Source of the DNA: Flavobacteriia bacterium
GTDB lineage: Bacteria; Bacteroidota; Bacteroidia; Flavobacteriales; Flavobacteriaceae
Length of the DNA stretch: 64,000 nt
Reading direction: 5' to 3'
NCBI GenBank assembly: GCA_004293165.1
Contig: RDYL01000003.1
Coordinates: 242,656-306,655, forward strand
The notes under the pieces were generated by a model, which made no database searches, was not told where the DNA came from, and saw only the letters and a list, made by a program, of their open reading frames with translations. Position numbers and translations under genes: made by a program. Shown here one piece after another: positions 37,508 through 46,365 of the stretch; positions within the stretch are counted from its first letter, which is position 1; each line of letters starts with the position of its first letter.

Positions 37508-37548
37508 TTTTGTTTTGCTTCGAAGTAAGAAATTTGTGCTTAGGTAAA

Positions 37549-39945
37549 ATGAGCAAATCTATGGACACAGAAAATTGTTTCCATTGTGGTAATGAAATAA
37601 TAAAAAAAGACGAAATTCTATTTGATGATAAAAAGTTTTGTTGCAATGGTTGTAAAACTGTGTACGAAATTTTTAGTCAGAACGATTTAACGTGTTATTA
37701 TGATTTTCAGGCAGCACCCGGCGCCACACCACAAGATATTCAGGGCAAATATGACTTTTTAGACAATGAAGAAATTGTTTCAAAATTATTGGAATTCCAA
37801 GAGCGTACAACACATATTGTTTCACTCTACATTCCTCATATACACTGTAGTTCGTGTATTTGGATTCTGGAAAATTTACAAAGACTTCAACCAGGAATAA
37901 ACGCTTCTCAAGTTAATTTTGGGGAGAAAAATGTCCGAGTTACGTTCAATCCAGAACAAACTTCCTTAAAAGATATTGTTTATCTATTGAGTTCAATTGG
38001 TTATGAACCTTACATCAGTTTAGAAAATTTTGATGAAGGGAAGAAAAAAATTGATCGAAGTTTAATCTATAAAATTGGAGTAGCCTTTTTCTGTTTTGGA
38101 AATATCATGCTGCTTTCGTTTCCCGAATATTTTGAAGTGGAGGAATTTTGGATTAATCAATACCGTGGATTTTTCCGTTGGTTAATTTTTGCTTTGTCGC
38201 TTCCTACTCTTATATATTCCGCTTCTGGTTATTATGTTTCCGCTTGGAAAAGTATTAAATCGGGCATGCTGAATATCGACATTCCAATTGCTTTAGGAAT
38301 TGTAGTCATGTTTGTAAGAAGTACAGTTGATATTATTTTCGATTACGGTCAAGGTTTTTTCGATAGTATGGCGGGATTGATTTTCTTTATGCTTTTAGGG
38401 AAGTTATTCCAAAAGAAAACATACGATTTTCTTTCGTTTGAACGCGATTATAAATCCTATTTTCCAATTGCTATTACTAAGATATTACCAAATGGAGAAG
38501 AAGAATCAGTTCAAGTTTATGATATTGAAAAAGGTGATAGGCTTTTAATTCGAAACCAAGAGTTAATTCCAGTAGATGGGATTTTAATTTCTGAAAAAGC
38601 TTCTATTGATTACAGTTTCGTAACTGGTGAAGCCGTTCCAATCGAGAAAAAATCAGGTGATAAAGTATTCGCTGGCGGAAAACAAATGGGAAAAGTCATT
38701 GAAATGGAAGTTTTGTTTTCAGTATCAAATAGTTACTTGACTCAATTATGGAGTAACGATGTCTTCCAAAAACGCGTAGAGCAACAACACAAAAACATTA
38801 CCGATAGAATTAGTCGTTATTTTACACCAGCTTTATTAGGATTATCCATAGTTTCCTTTATTTATTGGTTTTTTATTGATGTTACTACTGCTTTCAATGT
38901 TTTCACTGCGATTTTGATTGTGGCTTGTCCGTGTGCGTTGGCATTAACGGCCCCGTTTACGTTAGGAAATGTGTTGCGAATTTTAGGCAATCGAAAGTTA
39001 TATTTAAAGAACGCTTTGGTAGTCGAACAATTAGCCAAAGTAGATACCATTGTTTTCGATAAAACAGGAACGATTACGACCAATAAAAAAACCGCCATTA
39101 CTTACGAAGGAACCGAATTAAGTACTGCCGAATTAAAATTATTGAAAAATGTTTTGCGAGGTTCAAATCATCCCTTAAGTAGAAGATTGTATGAATTTAT
39201 TCCCAACCAAGACAAAATCGAAACTTCAAGCTTCGAAGAAATTATCGGAAAAGGAATTTTCGCAGAAATTGAAGGGAATACAGTAAAACTAGGTTCATCA
39301 CAATTCCTAAAAACCATGACCGAAAATACGCATAAGAAAACCAAAGTGCATGTAGAAATAAACGCGGTTTACAAAGGAAGCTACGTGTTCAATAACCAAT
39401 ACAGAAAAGGTTTAGAACAGTTGTTTGAAGTTTTGGCGAAACATTACAATTTGGTGGTTTTATCAGGCGATAATGATGGTGAACGTAGCATATTAGAAAA
39501 AATGTTGCCAGCAAAAACAACATTAGTATTCAATCAAAAGCCAGAGCAAAAGCTCGAATTCATAGAACAATTACAAAAAAAAGGTAAAAACGTTATGATG
39601 GTAGGTGATGGGTTAAACGATGCTGGTGCTTTAGCTCAAAGTAATTTGGGATTGTCTATTTCAGAAAACGTAAATGTGTTTTCACCCGCCTGTGATGGTA
39701 TTTTAGATGCATCTCAATTTGATAAGATAGCTTTTTTCATGCGTTACTCTAAAAACGCAATGAAAACAATTTATATGAGTTTTGGTCTTTCTTTATTATA
39801 TAATGTAGTAGGATTAAGTTATGCAGTGACCGGTAAATTAGATCCAATTGTAGCGGCTATCATTATGCCATTGAGCACAATAACAATCGTTAGCTTTGTG
39901 ACAATTATGACGAATTTGTATGCAAGAAAGCGATTAGTAGACTAA
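37549..39945 (+). CDS. ccoI: Copper-translocating P1B ATPase for cbb3 oxidase assembly (CcoI/FixI-like)
   Basis: Heavy-metal P-type ATPase of 798 residues, thought to load copper for cbb3 oxidase assembly. The N-terminus has a Cys-rich metal-binding region (FHCGNEI and FCCNGCKTVYE), then an HMA domain with CSSC (about residue 101). The membrane part has the CPC motif in VACPCALALTAP (about 459), then phosphorylation motif DKTGT (about 503) and GDGLNDAGAL. The ATG at 37549 is chosen; 37561 is possible and a 37510 ATG is unlikely. It leads the cbb3 locus, 82 nt before ccoS. Confidence 0.93.
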   Translation: MSKSMDTENCFHCGNEIIKKDEILFDDKKFCCNGCKTVYEIFSQNDLTCYYDFQAAPGATPQDIQGKYDFLDNEEIVSKLLEFQERTTHIVSLYIPHIHCSSCIWILENLQRLQPGINASQVNFGEKNVRVTFNPEQTSLKDIVYLLSSIGYEPYISLENFDEGKKKIDRSLIYKIGVAFFCFGNIMLLSFPEYFEVEEFWINQYRGFFRWLIFALSLPTLIYSASGYYVSAWKSIKSGMLNIDIPIALGIVVMFVRSTVDIIFDYGQGFFDSMAGLIFFMLLGKLFQKKTYDFLSFERDYKSYFPIAITKILPNGEEESVQVYDIEKGDRLLIRNQELIPVDGILISEKASIDYSFVTGEAVPIEKKSGDKVFAGGKQMGKVIEMEVLFSVSNSYLTQLWSNDVFQKRVEQQHKNITDRISRYFTPALLGLSIVSFIYWFFIDVTTAFNVFTAILIVACPCALALTAPFTLGNVLRILGNRKLYLKNALVVEQLAKVDTIVFDKTGTITTNKKTAITYEGTELSTAELKLLKNVLRGSNHPLSRRLYEFIPNQDKIETSSFEEIIGKGIFAEIEGNTVKLGSSQFLKTMTENTHKKTKVHVEINAVYKGSYVFNNQYRKGLEQLFEVLAKHYNLVVLSGDNDGERSILEKMLPAKTTLVFNQKPEQKLEFIEQLQKKGKNVMMVGDGLNDAGALAQSNLGLSISENVNVFSPACDGILDASQFDKIAFFMRYSKNAMKTIYMSFGLSLLYNVVGLSYAVTGKLDPIVAAIIMPLSTITIVSFVTIMTNLYARKRLVD

Positions 39946-39964
39946 ATTTTAAGAAAATTTTAAT

Positions 39965-39982
39965 ACATGATAAAAGTCATGT
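39965..39982. promoter_or_regulatory. FNR-type palindrome of the ccoS-ccoNOQP promoter
   Basis: ACATGATAAAAGTCATGT has 6-bp perfect arms and a TGA-N6-TCA core. Its centre is 36.5 bp upstream of the last base of the TAACTTTG -7 box at 40003-40010, which puts it near -41.5, the position of class II FNR activators. No good TTTG -33 box is present, as expected for an activated promoter. Confidence 0.65.
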
Positions 39983-40002
39983 TTTATAAAAACGAGTAAA
40001 AG

Positions 40003-40010
40003 TAACTTTG
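40003..40010 (+). promoter_or_regulatory. Predicted -7 box of the ccoS-ccoNOQP operon
   Basis: TAACTTTG matches the Bacteroidota -7 consensus TAnnTTTG and lies 17 nt upstream of the ccoS start codon. Confidence 0.55.
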
Positions 40011-40027
40011 TTAACACAATTTATGGT

Positions 40028-40222
40028 ATGAGTGTCATTTATTTATTAATCACGATCAGTATAGTAGTAGCTATAGCTTTTTTAATTGCTTTTATAAAAG
40101 CAGTTAAAAGTGGCCAATATGATGATGACTACACACCATCAGTCAGAATGTTATTTGACGATGAAATTGTAAAAGAGAATCCAAACAAATTAATACAAAC
40201 AGAAAAACAAAAATCAATCTAA
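40028..40222 (+). CDS. ccoS: Cbb3-type oxidase assembly protein CcoS
   Basis: A 64-residue single-pass membrane protein needed for cofactor insertion into cbb3 oxidase. It begins with one membrane helix (about 3-23) and continues FIKAVKSGQYDD, the CcoS signature segment, then a charged tail. It lies 3 nt upstream of ccoNO. Confidence 0.95.
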   Translation: MSVIYLLITISIVVAIAFLIAFIKAVKSGQYDDDYTPSVRMLFDDEIVKENPNKLIQTEKQKSI

Positions 40223-40225
40223 TTT

Positions 40226-42397
40226 ATGGAGAAGCAACAATTTTATTACGACAACAAAATTGTACGGAATTTCATCTACGCTAGTATCGTTTTCGGAGTA
40301 GTGGGGATGTTAGTAGGGCTTATTTTAGCTTTCCTATTTTTGTTTCCAAACTTAACAAGCGGCATTTCGTTTTTAAGTTTTGGGCGCTTAAGACCTTTAC
40401 ACACCAATGCGGTCATTTTTGCCTTCGTTGGAAATGCAATGTTTGCTGGAGTATATTACTCTATGCAACGTTTGTTAAAAACTAGAATGTTTAGTGACTT
40501 TTTAAGTAAAGTTCACTTTTGGGGATGGCAATTAATTATTGTTGCTGCAGCAGTATCTTTGCCATTAGGTTATTCAACTTCTAAAGAATATGCAGAGTTA
40601 GAATGGCCAATTGATATTGCAATTGCTCTAATTTGGGTAGTTTTTGGTATCAATATGATCGGAACGATTATTAAAAGAAGAGAACGTCATATTTATGTAG
40701 CTATATGGTTTTATATCGCTACGTTTGTAACAGTTGCAGTTCTTCACATTTTTAACAGTTTAGAATTACCAGTTTCAGCAATGAAATCATATTCGGTTTA
40801 TGCTGGTGTTCAAGATGCTTTAGTACAATGGTGGTATGGACACAATGCGGTAGCATTTTTCTTAACTACGCCATTCTTAGGAATGATGTATTACTTTGTT
40901 CCTAAAGTAGCAAATCGTCCTGTGTACTCATATAGATTATCAATTATTCACTTTTGGTCGTTAATCTTCATTTATATTTGGGCTGGACCTCACCACTTAT
41001 TATACACTGCTTTACCAGATTGGGCTCAAAACTTAGGAGTTGTTTTCTCTGTAATGTTGATTGCTCCATCTTGGGGTGGTATGATTAATGGATTATTAAC
41101 ATTAAGAGGTGTTTGGGATAAAGTTCGTACTGATGCTGTATTGAAATTCTTCGTTGTAGCTATTACAGGCTATGGTATGGCAACTTTTGAAGGTCCAATG
41201 TTATCATTGAAAAACGTTAATGCTATTGCGCACTTTACAGATTGGATTATTGCTCACGTACACGTTGGAGCTTTAGCTTGGAATGGTTTCTTATCATTTG
41301 GTATGATCTATTGGTTAATCCCAAGAATGACAAAAACAAAATTATTCTCTGAAAAATTAGCGAATTTCCATTTTTGGATTGGTACTTTAGGTATTATTTT
41401 ATATTCACTTCCAATGTATGTTGCCGGATTTACGCAAGCTTCTATGTGGAAACAATTTAAACCAAATGGTGGAGCATTACAATACGGTAATTTCTTGGAA
41501 ACAGTAACCGAATTAATGCCAATGTATTGGATGCGTGCTGTGGGTGGAACTTTATATCTTACAGGAGTTATTGTATTAGTATATAACATCATTAGAACAG
41601 TTAGACAAGGTTCTCCAGTAGAGAATGAATTAGTAGAAGCACCAGCTTTAGCTGTAATTTCTCCTAACCGTTTAAAAGGTGAAAAATTACACTCTTGGTT
41701 AGAAAGAAAACCAGTTCAATTTATGTTATTGACTACAGTTGCTATTTTAATTGGAGGTTTAATCCAAATTTTGCCAACCATTTTAGTAAAATCAAATATT
41801 CCAACAATTTCATCTGTTAAACCTTACACACCTCTTGAATTAGAAGGTAGAGATTTATACATTAGAGAAGGTTGTGTGGGTTGTCACTCACAAATGGTTC
41901 GTCCGTTCCGTTCAGAAGTAGAGCGTTATGGTGACTATTCTAAAGCGGGTGAATTTGTTTACGACCATCCATTCTTATGGGGTTCTAAACGTACGGGTCC
42001 AGATTTAGCTCGTGAGGGTGTAACAGGAAAACCGTTTAACGGAGGTAGATCAGACGATTGGCATTTTAACCACATGTATGATCCTCAAGGTTTAAATGAG
42101 AAATCAATTATGCCAAGATACCAATGGTTAATCAAAAATGAGTTGGATAAATCATCCACTCAAGATAAAATGAGAGCCATGGTAACTTTAGGGGTTCCTT
42201 ATTCTGATGCGGAAATTAATAATGCTCTTAAACATATGGACGAACAAGCTACAAAAATTGAAACCAATTTATTGGCTAATCCAGATATTAAGAAATCATT
42301 TGGAAATGAAACAGCTGCTCCGTTGAAAAATAGAGAAATTATAGCTCTTATTGCATATTTACAAAGATTAGGTACTGATACTCAAGTTAAAAAATAA
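40226..42397 (+). CDS. ccoN: Cbb3-type cytochrome c oxidase, fused subunits I and II
   Basis: Fusion of CcoN and CcoO in one 723-residue chain, the usual arrangement in Bacteroidota. Residues about 1-480 are the multi-helix haem-copper oxidase subunit I, with His-rich segments including WYGHNAVAFF, GPHHLLYTALP and IAHVHVGALAWNGF. After an amphipathic linker and one membrane helix (about 495-513) comes the CcoO c-type cytochrome domain with CVGCHSQM (about residue 550). It catalyses oxygen reduction at high affinity in the cytoplasmic membrane. Confidence 0.97.
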   Translation: MEKQQFYYDNKIVRNFIYASIVFGVVGMLVGLILAFLFLFPNLTSGISFLSFGRLRPLHTNAVIFAFVGNAMFAGVYYSMQRLLKTRMFSDFLSKVHFWGWQLIIVAAAVSLPLGYSTSKEYAELEWPIDIAIALIWVVFGINMIGTIIKRRERHIYVAIWFYIATFVTVAVLHIFNSLELPVSAMKSYSVYAGVQDALVQWWYGHNAVAFFLTTPFLGMMYYFVPKVANRPVYSYRLSIIHFWSLIFIYIWAGPHHLLYTALPDWAQNLGVVFSVMLIAPSWGGMINGLLTLRGVWDKVRTDAVLKFFVVAITGYGMATFEGPMLSLKNVNAIAHFTDWIIAHVHVGALAWNGFLSFGMIYWLIPRMTKTKLFSEKLANFHFWIGTLGIILYSLPMYVAGFTQASMWKQFKPNGGALQYGNFLETVTELMPMYWMRAVGGTLYLTGVIVLVYNIIRTVRQGSPVENELVEAPALAVISPNRLKGEKLHSWLERKPVQFMLLTTVAILIGGLIQILPTILVKSNIPTISSVKPYTPLELEGRDLYIREGCVGCHSQMVRPFRSEVERYGDYSKAGEFVYDHPFLWGSKRTGPDLAREGVTGKPFNGGRSDDWHFNHMYDPQGLNEKSIMPRYQWLIKNELDKSSTQDKMRAMVTLGVPYSDAEINNALKHMDEQATKIETNLLANPDIKKSFGNETAAPLKNREIIALIAYLQRLGTDTQVKK

Positions 42398-42402
42398 TAA
42401 TT

Positions 42403-42573
42403 ATGCTAAAATTTATTAAACATAATTTAGAAACCATAACGGGAGTAGAAATTTATCCAATCATTTCATTGACTATTTTCTTTACAGCATTTGTATTGTT
42501 CACAGTTTGGGCTTTTACTTACAGTAAAGAAAAAATCAAAGAAATTAGCGAAATGCCATTAAACGACGAATAG
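42403..42573 (+). CDS. ccoQ: Cbb3 oxidase small subunit (CcoQ-like)
   Basis: A 56-residue membrane protein starting MLKFIKHNLETITGVEIYP, with one membrane helix (about 19-40) ending in FTYSKEKIKE. Size, topology and position between ccoNO and ccoP identify it as CcoQ. It starts 5 nt after the ccoNO stop and carries few other conserved marks. Confidence 0.85.
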   Translation: MLKFIKHNLETITGVEIYPIISLTIFFTAFVLFTVWAFTYSKEKIKEISEMPLNDE

Positions 42574-42601
42574 TCATAATTATAATTTACTGAAACTGAA
42601 T

Positions 42602-42627
42602 CAACCATAAGGTTTTATTTATGGTTG
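42602..42627 (+). other. Hairpin between ccoQ and ccoP
   Basis: CAACCATAA pairs perfectly with TTATGGTTG around an 8-nt loop. There is no T-tract, so it is not a standard terminator. It may protect or process the mRNA, adjusting the ccoP to ccoNO ratio. Confidence 0.5.
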
Positions 42628-42660
42628 GTCAGCTTCACATAACATCAAAATTTTCTACAT

Positions 42661-43605
42661 ATGAAAAAATTAATTCCATCATACGTAAGAGTTCCATTAC
42701 TGTTTGCATTCGTATTTGCAGCTATGGAATATTTTATCGATTCAGGAGATAGGCCAGCTTTTATAAAGTTTCCAATGGTAGCTTTATTTTTGGGAGTATT
42801 CTTGTTTTTATTAATTGCAATCGAAATTGTAATCGACGCTGTTGATAAAGTAACGTATCATTTATTAACAGATGAACAAAAGAAACAATTAGAAGAAGCT
42901 CAATCGGTTTCATTTACAGAAAGTAAATGGTATCAAAACATTGTTAGTAAACTTACTCGTTCTAAAGAAATAGAAAGAGAAGAAGATATCATGTTAGATC
43001 ACGATTATGACGGTATCAAAGAGTTAGATAACGTTTTGCCACCATGGTGGGTTTATTTATTCTATGGTACAATTATATTTGCATTAGTTTATATGATTCG
43101 TTTCCATGTAATGAATGAATATGATCAAGAACAAGAGTTTAAAAATGAAGTAGAGTTAGCTGAATTAGAAAAATCTAAATTGCCTAAAAATGCTGCTGAT
43201 GAAGTAAGTTATGAAACAGTAGTAGCTTTAACAGATGCAACAAGTTTAGCTAAAGGAAAAGAAATCTTCACAAACGCTTGTGCAGCGTGTCATAAAGCCG
43301 ATGGTGGTGGTTTAGTAGGACCTAATTTAACGGATGACCATTGGATTAATGGAGGTGGAATCAAAAACGTTTTCAAACTAATCTCAGAAGGAAGTAAAAA
43401 CAACCCTTCAATGGTAGCTTGGAAAAGTAATTTATCTTCTTCTGATATCCAAAACATTGCAAGTTATATCTTAACTTTAAAAGGTTCTAATCCTGCAGGA
43501 GCAAAAGCCGCAGAAGGTGAAGTTTGGAAAGAAACAGCAGAAGTTAAACCAGCCACAGAAACTGTTACAGATTCAACAAAAGTAGCAGAACCTGCAAAAA
43601 AATAA
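42661..43605 (+). CDS. ccoP: Cbb3-type oxidase subunit III (CcoP), mono-haem
   Basis: Membrane-anchored cytochrome c subunit of 314 residues. It has two N-terminal membrane helices (about 10-25 and 38-60) and one before the cytochrome domain (about 122-142, after LPPWWVYLFYG). One CAACH haem site lies near residue 207, with the distal Met in NPSMVAW. Proteobacterial CcoP has two haems, whereas the Bacteroidota form often has one, as here. The tail (about 275-314) is rich in Ala, Glu and Thr. A terminator follows. Confidence 0.95.
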   Translation: MKKLIPSYVRVPLLFAFVFAAMEYFIDSGDRPAFIKFPMVALFLGVFLFLLIAIEIVIDAVDKVTYHLLTDEQKKQLEEAQSVSFTESKWYQNIVSKLTRSKEIEREEDIMLDHDYDGIKELDNVLPPWWVYLFYGTIIFALVYMIRFHVMNEYDQEQEFKNEVELAELEKSKLPKNAADEVSYETVVALTDATSLAKGKEIFTNACAACHKADGGGLVGPNLTDDHWINGGGIKNVFKLISEGSKNNPSMVAWKSNLSSSDIQNIASYILTLKGSNPAGAKAAEGEVWKETAEVKPATETVTDSTKVAEPAKK

Positions 43606-43614
43606 CTAGTACAT

Positions 43615-43650
43615 AAAAAAGGTTTTGAGAATTTCTCAAAACCTTTTTTA
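43615..43650 (+). terminator. Terminator after ccoP
   Basis: AAAAAAGGTTTTGAGAA inverted repeat with a matching T-rich right arm, directly after ccoP. ccoG therefore has its own promoter or depends on read-through. Confidence 0.9.
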
Positions 43651-43669
43651 AACTAAAAAATGATTCATT

Positions 43670-45088
43670 ATGTCAAATTTACCAGACGATAGTTTTAGAG
43701 ACACCATTGCTACAATCAATGCCGAAGGTAAGCGAAATTTTATTCATCCAAAAAAGCCTTCTGGGCCTTTTTATGAAAAAAGAAAATTATTAAGTTATTT
43801 TCTTTTGGTTTTTTTAATTGCTTCTCCGTTTATCAAAATCAATGGAAATCAGTTTTTGATGTTCAATGTATTAGAAAGACGTTTTAGTATTTTTGGATTT
43901 GCTTTTTGGCCTCAAGACTTTCATTTGTTTGTCATTTCAATGATTGTTGGAGTAGTAGGATTAACATTATTTACGGTTGTTTTTGGTAGAATATTTTGTG
44001 GGTGGTTTTGTCCGCAAACTATTTTTATGGAAATGGTTTTCAGAAGAATTGAGTTTTGGATTGATGGAGACAGAGGTGCTCAAATGCGATTAGCAAGACA
44101 AAAGTGGGATGCTGAAAAAATAAGAAAAAGAATTATTAAATGGATTATCTTTTTTATTTTTTCATTTTTCATTGCGAATGTTTTCTTAGCGTATTTGATT
44201 AGCAGTGATGAATTAGTCAAAATGATAACCCAAGGACCAGCAAATAATTTAAGTACCTTAATTGCTCTTTTAATTTTTACAGGTGTATTCTATTTTGTAT
44301 TTGCATGGTTTAGAGAACAAGTTTGTATTATAGCTTGTCCTTATGGAAGAATGCAAGGTGTTTTATTAGATAATAAATCAATTAACGTTGCCTATGATCA
44401 TGTAAGAGGTGAAGGTGCAAACGGTAGAAAAAAATGGAGAAACGGAGAAGACAGAACCGCTGAAGGGTATGGAGATTGTATCGATTGTAACCAATGTGTG
44501 GTGGTTTGTCCTACAGGTATTGATATTAGAAATGGAACTCAGTTAGAATGTATCAACTGTACGGCTTGTATTGATGAATGTGACATCATCATGGAAAAAG
44601 TTGGATTACCTAAAGGGTTAATTCGCTATGCAAGTGAAGATGAAATTGTAAAGAAAGAGAAATTCAAGTTAACACTAAGAATGAAGGGCTATATAGCCGT
44701 TTTAACGTTGTTAGTTGGTGTTTTAATTGGAATGTTATTTTTACGTAATGATGTAGAAGCAAATTTCTTACCTATGTCGGGTCAATTATTCCAACATAAT
44801 GGAGAAAATATCAGAAATTTTTACACTTACAAAGTGGTAAATAAAACAGAACAATCTTTTGATAATGTAATTGTTAAGATTGTAAATTATAAAGGAGAAA
44901 TAAAATTAGTTGGAAGTCCAGTTATTAAAGTACCAAAACAAGGTTTAGCAAGCGGAACATTATATATTGATATTCCAGAGAGCTTGTTAAAAGAAGAAAA
45001 AGTACATTTAAAACTTGAATTATATAATGGAGATACATTGATTGAAGAAACATCAACTAATTTCCAAGGACCGAGAAACTTTAATTAA
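43670..45088 (+). CDS. ccoG: Cytochrome c oxidase accessory protein CcoG (FixG/RdxA)
   Basis: Membrane iron-sulfur protein of 472 residues, implicated in copper reduction during cbb3 assembly. It has several membrane helices, CGWFCPQ (about residue 111), an IIACPYG segment, and two 4Fe-4S ferredoxin clusters (CIDCNQCVVVCP about 279-290, CINCTACIDECD about 305-316). A periplasmic Ig-like domain completes the C-terminus. It is followed by fixH, whose start is 13 nt after this stop. Confidence 0.96.
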   Translation: MSNLPDDSFRDTIATINAEGKRNFIHPKKPSGPFYEKRKLLSYFLLVFLIASPFIKINGNQFLMFNVLERRFSIFGFAFWPQDFHLFVISMIVGVVGLTLFTVVFGRIFCGWFCPQTIFMEMVFRRIEFWIDGDRGAQMRLARQKWDAEKIRKRIIKWIIFFIFSFFIANVFLAYLISSDELVKMITQGPANNLSTLIALLIFTGVFYFVFAWFREQVCIIACPYGRMQGVLLDNKSINVAYDHVRGEGANGRKKWRNGEDRTAEGYGDCIDCNQCVVVCPTGIDIRNGTQLECINCTACIDECDIIMEKVGLPKGLIRYASEDEIVKKEKFKLTLRMKGYIAVLTLLVGVLIGMLFLRNDVEANFLPMSGQLFQHNGENIRNFYTYKVVNKTEQSFDNVIVKIVNYKGEIKLVGSPVIKVPKQGLASGTLYIDIPESLLKEEKVHLKLELYNGDTLIEETSTNFQGPRNFN

Positions 45089-45101
45089 AATATTAAAAGC
45101 T

Positions 45102-45551
45102 ATGAAATTTAATTGGGGAACAGGAATAGTTATTGCATTTGCACTTTTTATGACATTCATTTTATCATATGTATATAAAGTACAATCAAATGATAAATAT
45201 GATCATGAACTAGTGGTAGAAGATTATTATAAGAAAGAAGCAACTGTTCAAGATAATATCGAAAGAGAGCAAAATGCAAATGCATTAACAAATAAAATAA
45301 CAATTGAAAACACTGTAGAGGGAATTAAAATTCAATTTCCTTCAGATTTCGATTATTCTAAAATAAATGGAAAAGTGTCCTTATACAGACCGTCAAGTCA
45401 GAAATTAGATTTTGAAATTCCGATTTCATTATCTAGTCCACATTTGCTCATACCTAAAAGTAATTTGGCTGGCGGTCTTTGGGACATTTCTATCGATTGG
45501 GAATACGATGGTGTAAAATATTTAAACAAAGATTCGTTTAAAATTGATTAA
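45102..45551 (+). CDS. fixH: FixH family protein
   Basis: A 149-residue membrane-anchored protein (CcoH/FixH) of the cbb3 assembly set. One N-terminal membrane helix (about 8-26) is followed by the conserved YYKKEATVQDNIEREQNA and a beta-rich domain ending GGLWDISIDWEYDG. The ATG at 45102 is chosen over a start that would overlap the end of ccoG, since it gives the canonical short N-terminus. Confidence 0.92.
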   Translation: MKFNWGTGIVIAFALFMTFILSYVYKVQSNDKYDHELVVEDYYKKEATVQDNIEREQNANALTNKITIENTVEGIKIQFPSDFDYSKINGKVSLYRPSSQKLDFEIPISLSSPHLLIPKSNLAGGLWDISIDWEYDGVKYLNKDSFKID

Positions 45552-45600
45552 ATTGCATTATTGATTTTGAACTTATTCTTTACTTTGAAATTTGTAATTG

Positions 45601-46302
45601 ATGTTATATTCGGCTTTCATATTTGGCTTAATTAGTAGTTTTCACTGCATAGGAATGTGCGGTCCAATAGCTATGATGTTGCCTGTGGATAGAACGAATG
45701 AAACAAAAAAAGTTACCCAAATTATAACGTATCATATTGGAAAATTAACCGCTTACGGAATTTTAGGCTTAGTTTTTGGGTTATTGGGTAGAAGTTTTTA
45801 TTTGGCAGGAATGCAACAGCAGTTATCAATAATCGTTGGAGTTTTAATGATTTTAGTCGCAGTAATTCCTGAAAAAGTATTTGCTAAATACAATTTTTCA
45901 AAACCAGTGTATAGATTGATAACAAAGGTAAAATCGAGTTTAGGTCAACAGTTCAAAAACAAAAGTTATAAATCGTTATTCACTATCGGTTTATTGAATG
46001 GCTTTTTACCTTGCGGAATGGTCTATGTAGCACTTTTTGGAGCTATTGCCATGCAAAATGTAACTTTAGGAATAGGGTATATGTTACTTTTTGGACTAGG
46101 AACCATTCCAATGATGGTTGCAGTAATTTATGCTTCAGGATTGATTTCTTTTTCATTTAGAGGAACCATTCAAAAAGCAATTCCGCTAGTAGCGTTAATA
46201 ATAGGAATGTTATTTATTGTAAGAGGTTTAGGTTTGGATATTCCATACTTGTCGCCAAGTAATATGAGTTTATTTGTGCAACCAGAAGGCAATTGTCATT
46301 AA
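45601..46302 (+). CDS. TauE/SafE-type membrane protein of the cbb3 locus
   Basis: A 233-residue polytopic membrane protein of the sulfite exporter TauE/SafE family, in the subgroup found with cbb3 assembly genes. It opens with FGLISSFHCIGMCGPIAM, whose His and Cys residues could bind metal, and has a second motif GLLNGFLPCGMVY (about 132-144). Copper transport or cytochrome maturation is a likely role. The ATG at 45601 is preferred to the in-frame TTG just before it. It ends with HC...H-like NCH. Confidence 0.85.
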   Translation: MLYSAFIFGLISSFHCIGMCGPIAMMLPVDRTNETKKVTQIITYHIGKLTAYGILGLVFGLLGRSFYLAGMQQQLSIIVGVLMILVAVIPEKVFAKYNFSKPVYRLITKVKSSLGQQFKNKSYKSLFTIGLLNGFLPCGMVYVALFGAIAMQNVTLGIGYMLLFGLGTIPMMVAVIYASGLISFSFRGTIQKAIPLVALIIGMLFIVRGLGLDIPYLSPSNMSLFVQPEGNCH

Positions 46303-46321
46303 TAAAAATTAGTTAATAGGG

Positions 46322-46361
46322 AAAAAAGAGTGTTGAAGTTTTATCTTTAGCACTCTTTTTG
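46322..46361. terminator. Bidirectional terminator at the end of the cbb3 locus
   Basis: AAAAAGAGTG pairs with CACTCTTTTT; T-tracts occur on both strands. It separates the cbb3 locus from the convergent symporter gene. Confidence 0.85.
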
Positions 46362-46365
46362 TTTC

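Noticed and set aside
37510..37548. An upstream ATG start for the copper ATPase
   Set aside because: It would place the predicted -7 region inside the coding sequence; the ATG at 37549 fits the promoter and the Cys-rich domain better.
42602..42627. A transcription terminator between ccoQ and ccoP
   Set aside because: There is no T-tract after the stem, and the genes belong to one complex.
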